A stretch of DNA of 64,000 bases from Hermetia illucens (GCF_905115235.1 NC_051854.1:29171590-29235589); one strand, 5' to 3'. Shown: positions 44,101-54,171, numbered from the stretch's first letter. Made by a program: numbers and translations. The notes: generated by a model from the letters alone, not told the origin.

Positions 44101-47055
44101 CTCTCTCAGCCTTGATGAATGTCAGAACATACCGGGGGGCCAATATAGACTTGGATCACTATCAAGTTGACATAGTGCTCCGGGCTCGAATTACGACATC
44201 ACCTATAATCCCCTCTGATAATCAAAGAACTCGGGTACGCGCAGAGACCTACCAAAAACTATGTCGATCGGAGAAGTGATTTCACAGATAGAAGAAGGAA
44301 ACTTGGGGGAACCAACAGGCATGTGAACTTGAAATGTACAGGGAGCAACCGCACCAGACGCGCAAGTTTTACCAACAAATAGGCAGGATGAAACCTTATG
44401 CACCTCGATGCTCATCCTGCCTGGGAATCTGATTTCCGATAAAATGGGCATATTGGAGCGATGGGCTGAGCACTTTGATGAACTGCTCAAAAACCAGAAG
44501 TCCCACCAACTGAAGACGACGGACAGATGCTGCCACCACCAAGCATAGAAGAACAGTCCGTGCAATCCACCGGCCTCAAAACCATAAGTCGACAGGAGCC
44601 GATAGAATTACAGCCGAATTGATTAAATATGGAGGCGACCAATTACAACAAGTATTTCATCAACTGATGCTCAAGGCGTGGGACAGTGAGTCAATGCCTG
44701 ACTACTGGCAACTAGGTATTGTCTGTCTCATACATAGGGGATATCACGCAGTGCAACAATTATAGAGGTATCACGTTGCTGAGTACCATCTATAAGATAT
44801 TCTCCGCTACTTTACTAGGCCGGATAGCCCCATACGCCCAGAACATCATTGGCCCATACCAAAGAGGCTTCACTCCAGGCAAATCAGCAACAGATCAGAT
44901 TTTCTCTCTGCGAAATTAATAAGACTGACTAGGTTGAAAAAAGAACTGTTTTTTTTCTTATCCTGTAAATATTTTCGTTTTTTCCCCGCATACAATCGTT
45001 TCGGAGACCACGTGCCTCCTTCCTCAGTGCTAGTACCTTAGGTTAGAATTAAGTTGTTGGCGTTTAAGCCTGTAACTTTAAATAAAAGTTGTGGTATGCT
45101 ATTCCCAATCATAATGACATTGACTTTGTCGCATATAAACTGCTTGAATTCAACCACGTATATGTAAAACTAGCGTGTGGTGCTACTTTAAAAAAATCTT
45201 CATCTATGAAATATTTATGCAATATTATTTTTCATTCATAGCTTTGCGATATAAATTTGGAGATTAGAACTTTTCTTGAAAAATTCGCAAATTTTCGACA
45301 AACGAATGTTGTTGACAGCGTCTTGTGCCAGAATCTATGTCAGCTCGTTGAGGAAATTGAGTCCTACATGGACAGCAATCCCGAGGAGATCCCATCTCCA
45401 ATGCTGAGTGATGTCAACATCGATTTCAAGAAGAATCATTTAGAGCAAGTAGTGTTCTGCAATAAATGCCAAGTGAAGTGTGATGTCATCTCGATATGTA
45501 AACATAAATGCAGATAGATTTTTCTAGGTTAAAATAGCAAACCGGGTTCATAAGATTAGAAAACATTTAACATCGGAAAAACATATCAGCGGGCAGATAA
45601 AGGGGGAAAGGGATCACGCAACCAAACAAGTAAAGCTTCCAAAAAGTAATTTAAATGAAGATATTTTCAAACATTATATCAACTACAAACAATACTATGT
45701 TTTTAGAGATGGCTGCATTTGTAAGGAGTAACTTTTCCGAATATTTGACTGGAACTGCTGCTACGGCCGATGCGCTCAAACAGATTCCAGCATATGACGC
45801 AATTCGAAATTCATTGACGAGGGCCTTGAAAAATATCTACCCGAATATGAAGGTGCACTTTTTTGGGTCAAGAATGAATGGCTTGGGTAATAAGGATTCA
45901 GATTTGGACATTTTTATTGACATTGGTGAGTATGATACACTCTCTGTAAAGACTTTTCTTAGTATCAGAAAGGTAACTTGCTTCCAGATGATAAATATAA
46001 CACACTTCTTGGCTCGAAGCAAGCCAAACAAAATGTTCAATTAGTTCAAAATGAACTTCAGAAGCGAACGGATGAATGGAGGGCGTTCACGGCAATCTTA
46101 TCAGCGCGTACACCAATTCTCCGAGTGTATAACCATAAACATAGCATTGATTGTGATATATCCTTTTCTAGCTTAGGAGAGTGCAATACGCTCCTAATCA
46201 GTTACCTCATCGGACTCCAACCTATATGTGGGTATTGCTTTATTGTAATAAACATTTGAAAAAATTGAAAGAAATATATCGTGTTTTAGGTCAACAAATG
46301 TGCCTATTTTTGAAGAAGTGGTTCAAGACTTCTCAATGCCCCGAATCCTTTTCCAGCTATATGTTTTCTTTAATGGTTATTTTTCATTTACAACGACAGT
46401 CTTATTTACCTGCTGTGTTTGTTTTGCAACATTGTGTGGATCCAAGCTGCATTGGTCGTAAGTTTTAGATTTGTATTGCAAATACTATAGAGAGCCACTT
46501 TTATAATCATAGTTCGAGAAATTTCTTGCCATAATAGTTGTATATTTTTTCAATTTTAATTTATTGTTCGACTACCAGCCTGGCAAGGAAACTTTGCCCG
46601 CCTGCCACTCGCTGAATTCAACATGGAAAAGATTCCTCAAACACCAGAAAATATTTTGCAACAGTTGATCTCATTCTTCAATTTTTATGCTTCTGTTGAC
46701 TATGCCAACAACATAATTTGCCCATTCACTGGATCTTTGGTGGTGAGAAAGAACTTCAACAACATGAAAGAAGTATTTGCAAGGTGAGCTAAGACCAGAA
46801 ACAATAGATGTAATACAATTCTATAATTTCTTCTGTTTTGCTCTTCTATAATTCAGATATGACTACTACCGATTGAACAGTGCAGAAAAAGAGGAACTTC
46901 GATTGGGGACACCCATCTGTATTCAGGATCCTCTGGAGCATAATCATAATGTTGCAAAGGCAATCACTAACAAAGCCTTGAGCAGTTTTGCCAATATTTG
47001 TCGATTAACAGCAATGGAGCTTAAAATTCGTCAACAAAGTGAAAATAAAAAGTAA
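38159..47055 (+). CDS. Cid1-type terminal nucleotidyltransferase with U1-like zinc finger (TUT1/mkg-like)
   Basis: Seven exons (45242-45472, 45528-45645, 45707-45925, 45973-46227, 46290-46457, 46579-46783, 46857-47055) join without a frame break to 464 residues. With the inferred exon 1 the protein is 477. The numbers below use that model. A U1-like C2H2 finger is formed by Cys86, Cys89, His103 and His109. The catalytic nucleotidyltransferase domain has the GS motif at 183-184, metal-binding Asp195 and Asp197 in SDLDIFID, and the third Asp at 264 in CDISF. The PAP-associated domain has LFLKKWFK and a C-terminal helix rich in Lys/Gln. Such enzymes add U or A tails to RNA 3' ends. The combination resembles TUT1/Star-PAP and fly monkey-king proteins. 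All catalytic residues are present. Introns are 47-121 bp apart from the first. Confidence 0.87.
38200..39640. other. first-intron sequence of the nucleotidyltransferase gene
   Basis: No element or gene recognised. Frames at 38630-39033 (minus) have no known domain. Confidence 0.5.
39719..39875. mobile_element. 157-bp pogo/Tigger-like MITE with TA duplication
   Basis: The left end CAGTCCGCAAACTAGGATCA and the right end ending CCCAGTTTGCGGACTG are inverted repeats, flanked by TA on both sides (39717-39718, 39876-39877). CAGT..ACTG ends with TA duplication are characteristic of the pogo/Tigger branch. The inside is A/T runs with no coding. It sits inside the Kolobok-like copy B. A matching single end (CTGTCCGCAAACTAGGAT) occurs at 36319 in copy A. 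Confidence 0.85.
39878..40319 (-). mobile_element. TTAA-target DNA transposon (Kolobok-like), copy B, inverted
   Basis: On the minus strand it starts after TTAA (40320-40323) with GGGGGTCATCCCGTGTGTCG. It then carries a short transposase C-terminal piece (YVDRRNKARI-like, about 40150-40180; compare YADRRNEARI in copy A). Next is the non-coding block GTTTTTCTCGAAACCG..GGCTGCCACCATAACCC, shared with copy A at 36190-36335. Nearly the whole transposase is deleted. It may extend inward past the MITE to about 39640. Confidence 0.8.
40373..40947. mobile_element. GC-rich 547-bp insertion with 14-bp target-site duplication
   Basis: The direct repeat AGCTTAGAAGGACA stands at 40373-40386 and 40934-40947. 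The insert 40387-40933 is much richer in GC than its surroundings and has no long frame, no terminal inverted repeat and no poly(A). A 14-bp duplication fits target-primed retrotransposition, so this is probably a truncated LINE leader or a non-coding retroposon. I could not name the family. It lies in intron 1 of the nucleotidyltransferase gene. Confidence 0.7.
40950..43635. other. first-intron sequence with one RTE-D scrap
   Basis: No gene seen. A scrap at 42535-42610 (CGTCCAGATCAGGCATTTGAT..GCAAGCCGACCCC) matches the RTE-D 3' tail. The phrase AAGGTTTTGTTTTACAGGAAACCTTAAAA at 41845 resembles the end of repeat family X. Confidence 0.5.
43640..44938 (+). mobile_element. RTE-C LINE, endonuclease and linker, 3'-truncated copy
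   Basis: Endonuclease pieces ISLTNVHTPTEETTEWK and KIILGNFNSQVG (43790-43935), a second piece with the TYRGANIDLDHY segment at 44130, then the linker (TYQKLCRSEK; PDYWQLGIVCL) and the RT start ITQCNNYRGITLLSTIYKIF and GFTPGKSATDQIFSLR. An internal deletion of about 130 bp at 44909 joins two parts of the RT. The copy stops soon after, lacking the 3' end. It lies in intron 1 of the nucleotidyltransferase gene. Confidence 0.85.
44940..45015 (-). repeat. possible Penelope-like 3' end fragment, inverted
   Basis: The reverse strand reads CACTGAGGAAGGAGGCACGT then GGTCTCCGAAACGATTG, similar in layout to 720-765. Weak assignment. Confidence 0.3.
45242..45472 (+). CDS. nucleotidyltransferase exon 2
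   Basis: The acceptor TTCATTCATAG ends at 45241 and the donor CAA|GTGAAG starts at 45473. Encodes 77 residues, from LCDINLEIRTF to the first Cys pair of the zinc finger (FCNKCQ). Reading on past the donor hits a stop at 45515. Confidence 0.85.
45528..45645 (+). CDS. nucleotidyltransferase exon 3 (zinc-finger His pair)
   Basis: Follows TTTTTCTAG (intron 55 bp). Encodes VKIANRVHKIRKHLTSEKH, completing the U1-like finger, and a basic linker to PKK. Ends at A|GTAATT, phase 1. Confidence 0.8.
45707..45925 (+). CDS. nucleotidyltransferase exon 4 (GS and DxD motifs)
   Basis: Follows TATGTTTTTAG (intron 61 bp). Encodes the start of the catalytic domain through FFGSRMNGLG and SDLDIFIDI. The donor G|GTGAGT is in phase 1. 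Confidence 0.88.
45973..46227 (+). CDS. nucleotidyltransferase exon 5 (third catalytic Asp)
   Basis: Follows ATCAGAAAG (intron 47 bp). Encodes NLLPDDKYNTLL through HSIDCDISFSSLG and YLIGLQPI. The donor T|GTGGGT is in phase 1. Confidence 0.82.
46290..46457 (+). CDS. nucleotidyltransferase exon 6
   Basis: Follows CGTGTTTTAG (intron 62 bp). Encodes QQMCLFLKKWFKTSQ to VDPSCIG. The donor C|GTAAGT is in phase 1. Confidence 0.85.
46579..46783 (+). CDS. nucleotidyltransferase exon 7
   Basis: Follows CGACTACCAG (intron 121 bp). Encodes PWQGNFARLPLAEFN to NNMKEVFA. This is the PAP-associated domain core, with SFFNFYASVDY. The donor AG|GTGAGC is in phase 2. Confidence 0.87.
46857..47055 (+). CDS. nucleotidyltransferase exon 8 (terminal)
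   Basis: Follows TATAATTCAG (intron 73 bp). Encodes YDYYRLNSAEKEELRLGTP to a stop at 47053-47055. It contains QDPLEHNHNVAKA, the conserved PD/QDPxxxxxNVA segment of this family. Confidence 0.88.
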
Positions 47056-47210
47056 TGGCATGAGCTAAGACAATGACGCACAAACAGATCATTTGAAAGG
47101 CGACAACCTGTTAAGGACTATCTCATGGTCTTTTTTATCAAAAGTGAACAGAATCTATTTGTATGTTTTTTTTTCGTTTCGTTTTTTTTTTAATGTTGGT
47201 TTCTATTTGA

Positions 47211-47216
47211 ATTAAA
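47211..47216 (+). promoter_or_regulatory. candidate poly(A) signal ATTAAA
   Basis: A common variant signal 156 bp past the stop of the nucleotidyltransferase. Not independently confirmed. Confidence 0.45.
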
Positions 47217-47589
47217 GCAAGATCTGTAATTCAAACGGAGACATTTCATTTCATACTGTAACTATTTCCTGAAACAGATAACCGAATTAGTTACAAATAG
47301 ATTTGTCATAAACTTTCATATGAACGCTGGAGGCAGGGAATGGGTAAGATGATCATCCGAGTGGAGTAAATCCAACCACGACGACGAGCTATTTCAAAAA
47401 TGGGAAATACCGTGTAAGTCCATTAGCCATGAAATAAAACTCGACTGAAATATTCCGACCACATGCGCTTGGGGGCGGAAACTGATTTTTCCGCTTAGTT
47501 TTCGCAATTGATATGTTTACTTTACCCCTGGCGCCACAGTAACCACTACTCTTTAGAAGGTATTAGGATAGTTTTCAAAAGCAGGTCGA

Positions 47590-48270
47590 ATGCCGTGCGA
47601 GGGAAATGCATAGCTTTTTTTCTCGCAAGTAGGTATGGTGCCTGAAATCTGCATCGATCGAGGAAAATTGCTAGAGAGGCATCTCTGATGGTATGGTCAC
47701 GTAGTTTGCATTAACGAGAATTCACTTGCCAAGATCGAGCTGAACATTGAGGTCGATGGGGAAAGATTAAAAGCCGGAGAAAGGAACGATGAGTTGATAC
47801 ACCAGATGGAGATATGAAAGCCTCGCGACTGCATCCGGATCAGGTGTTTAACAGAGCAAAATAGCGTATCCGATCACAAGCCGACCCCGCTTGTGAGCGA
47901 GACATTTAGTACTACACTATTTAGTAATAATAATAATCGTTGGCGCAACAATCCATATTGGATCAGGGCGTGGAAGTGTGTTAGAGCACTCCATTGAACA
48001 TCGTAACAGTACACTGCATTGTTGGAAGCAATGTGGTCAGAATTGCACTCGCCCGATATTATGACACTGATTTCGCTCAGGTACTCCCATTCGTAGCTGG
48101 GTCGAATGGTATTCGACATCCAGTCACGATAACAAATAACTCTGCCACCAGTGACATTCGAACCGCGACCTTCCGCTACGACAGCCTAGCGCTCTAACCG
48201 CTTGAGCCATCTGAATCCGGGATGGGACAAAGGCTAAAGAAAAAGAAGATTTAAGGGAAAATATGGGATA
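47590..48270 (+). mobile_element. RTE-D LINE 3' end, split by a SINE
   Basis: 47590-47910 matches the C-terminal and 3' UTR part of the copy at 59280-59580 (TGGTCACGTAGTT; GAGAATTCACTTGCCAAGAT; CATCCGGATCAGG). After the SINE, 48228-48260 continues with GGGACAAAGGCTAAAGAAAA, the next part of the same 3' UTR. Confidence 0.75.
47925..48220 (-). repeat. tRNA-derived SINE, best copy
   Basis: On the minus strand from 48220: the head has an A box TGGCTCAAGCGGTTAGAGCG and a B box GGTTCGAATGTC, both tRNA-like (Leu/Ser-type shape). A unique body follows with GTGCAATTCTGACCACATTG, and then the 3' tail TCCAATATGGATTGTTGCGC followed by CAACGATTATTATTATTAC. Other copies or parts are at 10915, 26470, 28445 and 33835. 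Length is about 296 bp. Transcription would be by RNA polymerase III from the internal promoter. Movement depends on a partner LINE. The tail suggests RTE-C. Confidence 0.88.
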
Positions 48271-48274
48271 TTGG

Positions 48275-48690
48275 AAAAGAGTCAATTGAAAATCCTAAGA
48301 AGTCATATATATGTTGAAGCATTTTTCTTTGGACGAGGAATCGCGAAATTCAGACAACTCCACACATTTAAATTTATGTACATTTGAGTGAACTAGATAT
48401 TTTCTTACATAGAATAAGAGATTCAAAAGTCGAACTAAGGAAGAATAAGTTGAATCTGTTGGTCTTATAATAATTACTACTTGGCTTTCGCACTTCTGCC
48501 ATGAATACATTTTGAACCATCTTCACGTTGACTTTAATGTGTTTTATTCTCATCTACGAGGTACACATATGGAAACTGGTCTGATTCGGTTTTTATAGAA
48601 CCAAACCGCTTTTTTTTCGGCATATACAGCACATATAACAAACACGACGAAAATTAAAGAAAAGGACTGACAAAAAGGTCTTGCGTCGGG
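48275..48690. other. spacer, nothing recognised
   Basis: AT-rich, no gene or firm repeat. Confidence 0.4.
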
Positions 48691-49460
48691 ATTCTTTACC
48701 TTAGCACATGGGTCATTAAGTCCCGAGATTAACTAGTAAAAATCCAGTTTTTGTAAAATTCGACTTGCCGTTCATAACGATACAATCATTGCAGCGTTTT
48801 TTTTTAAAAACTTTCGATGCCTATTTTTATAAAACACTGTCTTTAGCTTGAAAATAAGCCTCAGTTGAGGGTATAACTTCACCACCGGACCCGAATATCT
48901 TTCTCTGGAGCTTCCTTTTCAGATTTGCGAAAAAGCAGAAGTCAGATGGGGCCAGATCTGGTGAATATGAGAGATGCGGGAGCAATTCGAATCCTAAATC
49001 GTGCTATTTCCCCAATCGTTTTCATCGACTTGTGAATTGGCGCATTATTTTTGTCAAATAGGGGCTTTCGCCCTTTCGTCTCCATTCGACTGACACTCAC
49101 TTTAACTCCGGATTATAATGATGAATCCACATCTCATCCATTGATATGTACCGACCAAAAAAAACATTTCTACCCCGCGTAAACAGCGCTCTGAACCATC
49201 AATTCGCTGTTGTTTTTGCTCCACTGTGAGCAAACCCGGCACCCACTTGGGACAATTTTTTTCATGTCCAAATTGTCATGCACAATTTTGGACACAGTAC
49301 CCTTCGATATCTTCAGAATCCTACCTATGTCCTCCAAACTCGCTCTATGATCGAACATGACGATTTTTAGGACTTTTTGGATGTTTTCGGACGCAGACAC
49401 CTCAATAGACTCCCCATGTTAGAAAACGACAACATGTTTTTCTACGCCGGAATAGTAGTT
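48690..49460 (-). mobile_element. mariner-type DNA transposon remnant (second copy)
   Basis: The minus strand, from 49400, reads VSASENIQKVLKIVMFDHRA, then SLEDIGRILKISKGTVSKIV (second helix-turn-helix). A jump with lost frame follows, then KNNAPIHKSMK (second catalytic Asp replaced in its usual DNAP context), YSPDLAPSDFCFFANLKRKL (third catalytic Asp) and the EAYFQAKD segment to about 48850. The section with the first catalytic Asp is partly deleted. Different subfamily from the copy at 9.8 kb by its helix-turn-helix wording. Confidence 0.82.
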
Positions 49461-49673
49461 TCACCTGCTAAATTACCATATCTATTAAAAAAACCAATTC
49501 GGAACGCTCATTTGTTAATTATAATGGTTTAAAAATTGAGTTCTTACAAGGCGGAAAAGAAAAGGCAATGACGTCATCGAGCGAGCAATTTGAATCTTAT
49601 CTACGTGAAGGCATCCAGTTTAGTGTTTGTTACTTGTCACTTTTAAAGTAATCAATCAGTTTCTAACAGAATT

Positions 49674-49686
49674 GGGGGGGGGGGGG
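49674..49686. repeat. 13-nt poly(G) run
   Basis: Homopolymer, length uncertain as usual. Nothing attached to it. Confidence 0.85.
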
Positions 49687-50004
49687 ATTGATGCGTAAAT
49701 GGACAATCCTTCAAGTTACTTAACGCTTCGATAGTAATGATAACAAACTATATAGCAAATTCTGACATTTTGATTTGAACAGTGATAAAACGTACGTTTC
49801 TGAAGATTCACAGGCCAAAAAAAAAATTGATTCGAACCTTGGGCATGTTGTACACTCTGTGGTATCTCTTCTCTTGTGACTTGATTTGAATTTGGGCGCC
49901 CTGCGTCTTCGGTAGATGTTCCACCACATTTAAAGTTTCCATAACAACGGCAAATGGTTGCTTTCGACGGGCACTTTTCTGGAAAACATTTTTTCAGCGT
50001 AAAC

Positions 50005-50515
50005 GGTATTTTTCCCCATCCCTTCTGTGGAATCGGAAACGGGTTAATGGCTATGACGTTATGAAGAGGAATGGCTGAGTGAACTATACTTGGAATGCAG
50101 CAGGCCAGGGTGCCTATAAGGGGATTCGAACCCGAGTGCACAAACCTTACCAAAAAGAACCTCTGGATTATAGTGGGAATTCTCACTGGTCACGGCCGAC
50201 TAAATTATCACCTAAGAAAGATCTAGGGACACTGCCGGCAGGTTCAGTGCGGAGCGTGTCGAAACTTCTATACACGTTCTGAGGCAGTATTCGGCACTTC
50301 CGCAAAATAGGTCGAAGAACCTGGGAGAATACTTACAATAATACCAGATGCAAAATTGAAGGATTTGGAATATACTAAAATTCTTAACGGTTATACTAAA
50401 ATTCCTAACGGTTATAGGCAGGCTTGCTTGACATACTATAGTTAATAGGTACACTATACACAGTAAAAGGAGCATAAAAGTTCTTTAAGGACGCAATGTG
50501 ACTTCCATTAACAGA
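50005..50515 (+). mobile_element. RNase-H-type LINE (family B), 3' fragment
   Basis: Colinear with 22935-23450: TGTGGAATCGGAAACGGGTT, GCCAGGGTGC, AAAAAGAACCTC, the GTGGGAATTCTCACTGGTCA palindrome-like phrase, and the tail ACAGAATAATAATAAG. It includes a small tandem duplication of ACTAAAATTC(T/C)TAACGGTTAT at about 50374-50417. Confidence 0.82.
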
Positions 50516-50814
50516 ATAATAATAAGTCCACTTCATTTTTGGATACGATTTCTCTAGCTTGTTTTAAGGATTTCTTGCCGTATTTTTTTTTGGGAGTAGG
50601 GTAGGTGAATGCGTTTTTGCACAGAATGTTGGACTCCCGCAACAGCACGCTGGCAAACTACCAATGAAACACCACCCTGTCATCAGAGAACTAGCCTGGA
50701 ACCGTTTGACACATTACTTCGGGCCAGCCCTCCCGCTCTCCCGGTTTTGGGAGCCTTCAAGTCAGGGAATTCCTTTCACCAACGGGAGGGGAGGGGAGGA
50801 AAGGAGTTGTTGTT

Positions 50815-52907
50815 AGTTCAGGGAACCCCTTACCGTCCGATCCCTTCGCCGGTCGAGTTCAATCTTCTTCGCAACAAGAAGAGCCCGAACATAATGCGCA
50901 ATACGATCCCAGCTGCCAGCGCTCTTCAGCATCTCTCTGATAATGTTGTCTGGAGAGAGCTCCCCTGTGTCTGCATAAAGCTGCTGGCGAAGGCCGTCCC
51001 ACCTCTCGCAAGGGAAAAATGTGTGTTCAGCGTCGCCCGCCACTACGTTGCAGAACACACACCCTTGGCTCATTTTGCCAAGAAAGTTGCCACTCGGTAA
51101 GGGTGCGTTGATGTTTTTCATGGCAACCACCTCTCGTAAGTTTTCGCCCTTACGGCGGTAGATAGCTTTGCGCCCCTTGGCAAGGAGGGGGTAACGGGGA
51201 TCACTCCCGCGATCACCATCATAGCTGGTTCAGAGACAGTGCGATAAGCAGACGCCACTCGCAAAGCTCCTCGCCTCTGTACTTGAGCAAGGCGTTTACG
51301 ATGCACCTCCTTGTCAAGGGCATCAGCCCAAACCTCCCCACCATAGAAAAGAACCGACTGCGTTGCTCCCATGAGGAGGCATCTTCTAGTTGATACAGGG
51401 TCCTCGACATTCGCCATTAGCCGACTCAAGGCTGCGACTCCAGCTGAAACCCTGTCCGCTGCTGCTTTGATTTGCTCGAAGAAGCTTATCTTCAAGTCGA
51501 GCATTAAACCAAGGTATTTAATCGCTGGTTTTGACTCTATAGTCATATGGGGACATATGGGACGCAGGGTCGGGATTCTCCTTCTGGTCAGGATGATTAC
51601 TTCGGTTTTTTCCAGCGCAAGGTTGAAACCGTGAGCAGTCATCCATCCGCTTACCCGTCACATCAATATGTCAAGTTTGCTTTGCGCCTGTTCAACAGTG
51701 CCTCCGGAAACAAGTGCCGCAACGTCGTCTGCATAACTGATCAGGCGCGACTCTTCGGGCATGTCGAGTCTCAGCAGACTATCGTAGGAAGCGTTCCAGA
51801 GGTCCGGCCCTAGGCTGGACCCCTGTGCTACTCCCGACGTGATTTCCATCCTCCTTTGGCCCTCTAGCGTCTCATAGAGCACGGAGCGGTCTTTCTGATA
51901 ATCCCTCAATACCCGCAAGCGATAGCTTTGCACGTGAAAGGAGTTCTTTAGTGTGCCTAGCATATCTGTCCATCTTACGGTATTGAAGGCATTTCTGACA
52001 TCAAGCGTTATGAGGAGCACTACCCGTCGAGATCGGCGGCTGTGTGCCCCGGCTCGATTAACCGCATCTGCGACCTCCATAACAGCATCCACTCTAGATT
52101 TCCCTGTTCTAAACCCGAACTGCCTTGCGGATAAGTCCCCGGCAGCACGGATCGCTTCAGCGAGTCTACCCCTGATGAGCTTCTCGAACACTTTTCCGGC
52201 CGTGTCAAGCATACACAGCGGTCGGTATGCAGACGGGAGCTCCGGGTCTCCTTTACCCTTACTGATCAACGCGAGTCTAGCCACTTTCCAGCGACAAGGA
52301 AAAATGTCCTCCTTCAAGCACGCGTTGAACACTTCAAGCAGCAATTCTGGCCGTTGGCGGAACACCAGTTTGTAAACTTCCGCCGGGATGCCATCAGGAC
52401 CTGGCGCCTTCCTGTTTTTCATAGTGAGAACCGCTTCTTCGAGCTCTCTCATTGTGAAAAGGGGGCAATCTACGACGCTTTCCGCGCTATTTACATCAAC
52501 CCGTACAGGGTGTCTGGGGAACAATGCCCGCACAATGCGATTCATCTGGTCGGTGCTCAGTATGCAGGGCTTCCGCAGAGCCTCGATTTTCCGAGTGACA
52601 AGCTTATAGCCAAGTCCCCACGGGTCCTCATTCACCTCGTTAAGAAGATTCTGGCAGCCGCGAGCTTTGCTTTTATTTATAGCGCTGCGGAGTCTCCTTT
52701 TTGCTGATCTATATTGTGCCTTTATGGCACATGCCTCCTCGTTAGCGTGCAAGGTCGGCAATTTCTACCGCCGACCAGTACATAGAAGGCTTGTCGCACC
52801 TGGGATTTCTCTGGGACATGGAAGCCTCACACGCCGTCGTTATCAGGTTCATCACTGAATTTACGACGATGTCAGCTGCGACATTACCACCCCCCGGAGT
52901 GCCCCCA
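50815..52907 (-). mobile_element. R1-clade LINE, copy B, 5'-truncated, inverted relative to copy A
   Basis: The minus-strand copy begins inside the region before the RT (joint at about 52907, where homology to 1670 stops) and runs through RT and C-terminal knuckle (CVFCNVVAGDAEHTFFPC at about 51050) to TTCCCTGAACTAAC near 50815. It is better preserved than copy A. Confidence 0.9.
51118..52761 (-). pseudogene. R1-type LINE reverse transcriptase, nearly intact
   Basis: A 367-codon frame (52761-51658) covers the RT: APGPDGIPAEVYK, ITLDVRNAFN, GVAQGSSLGP and the catalytic YADDVAAL near the end. A single TGA (51655-51657) interrupts it where copy A has CGA, a CpG to TpG change. The same frame then resumes for at least 174 codons (MTAHGFNLALEKTEV to the connector). 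The frame is lost near 51120, before the zinc knuckle. In this copy all RT catalytic residues survive. Confidence 0.88.
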
Positions 52908-54160
52908 GCTTTTTTACGGATTTTCGATAAAAATACCCCCTGACCCCCCTTTTCACCGCCTCGGATCCCCAAAGATATTTATCGTAGGACATAGTATTTA
53001 TCATTATTTTGCTGTAATTTTAGGCTATAAGTTGGCATTCTTTTCTGTGAAATGGGCAGAATAGACGAATTTATCGATTTCACCACAATTTCGGCCAAAA
53101 TAGGGGTGTGACAGAAAAAACGGAGGTCATATCCGAATTCAGCGGCGCAGGTAAGCGGTTTAAAAAATGTGCGTTTTCTTTAAGTTATGGTAATTGACAG
53201 TAGAGGCAGAACAGTTATAGTATATCAGTTTTTCAGCAGCCAAAAATATCCATGGAGGAAAGAGCGGCCAAACGAATCTACGGTCGAACAGTAAGGGCAA
53301 ACGCAAAGTTTCGAAGAGAATAGACTGGATTGTGGTTCGAAAGATCTAAAACGATGGTCCTCACTCGTTTAAACAACGAATAGAAGTAATTGGAGATTCT
53401 ACAATCTCTACTCAAGGTAATGTACCCTGTCGTGCCGCGTGTTTATCCAATCGAAACATTGCCGCTCTTCCTTGGCCACACAAAATGGTTGGAGTGTTTT
53501 AAAATAAATGGTTTATGAGAGGCGAAACCATACGAAGAAAGTTTTAACACAAAATATTCGCGAAGTATGCCTGGGCAATCCACTTATCTCTTAATGCATT
53601 GAATCTTGTGTTCAGATTATGCCGTGCAGAATTGAAAGCATAATTTAAAACAAAAGTAGATGGAAAAAAAGATAAAAATAACTCTTTTATTTAAAATCGC
53701 CCATTTTACTAAATTCATTACCTTTTTATCGCTTTTGAAGCATAATTTATTTCACAGTTCAAAAGGCGACATATCAAAAAAAGACTATTTTGGTTTACAC
53801 ATAACGCGAATATCTAATAAACAAATTTTCTGAAGAATTTATTGTGTTCATTCATTTGCTTATGAACATAATACATTAACGGGTTTGTTAAAAACATACC
53901 AGAAACAAACCAATTGTCGAACCCCCCAAAAGATAAATTACGATTCCTACGCACCTTTTATTGCTTCAACAATAAGTGATTCTCAAGCTTTTGGAATTAC
54001 GTTATTGAAATATTGTCGAGTTATCTTTGAATTTCTTACTTCTTCACTTTCCCAAATTGTGAATAAACTTGGAAAATCCCAGAAAAAAAGGAAAATGTAT
54101 TTTCTTTTAAAATATAAATTTCCTGTGGTACATAAATACCCTGGATGGAAATAACAAGTG
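52908..54160. other. non-coding, AT-rich; nothing recognised
   Basis: No gene. The block 52910-53140, with a run of C-rich phrases (ACCCCCTGACCCCCC-like), may be another decayed repeat. Confidence 0.45.
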
Positions 54161-54161
54161 T

Positions 54162-54167
54162 AAAAAA
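54162..54167 (-). terminator. RNA polymerase III terminator (T6)
   Basis: Six T residues on the minus strand, 4 nt past the tRNA-Leu 3' end. Confidence 0.85.
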
Positions 54168-54171
54168 GTCT

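Noticed and set aside
47925-48220. A real tRNA gene at the A/B boxes (about 48140-48215)
   Set aside because: No complete cloverleaf; the head continues into a repeated SINE body and the whole unit is dispersed in the window.
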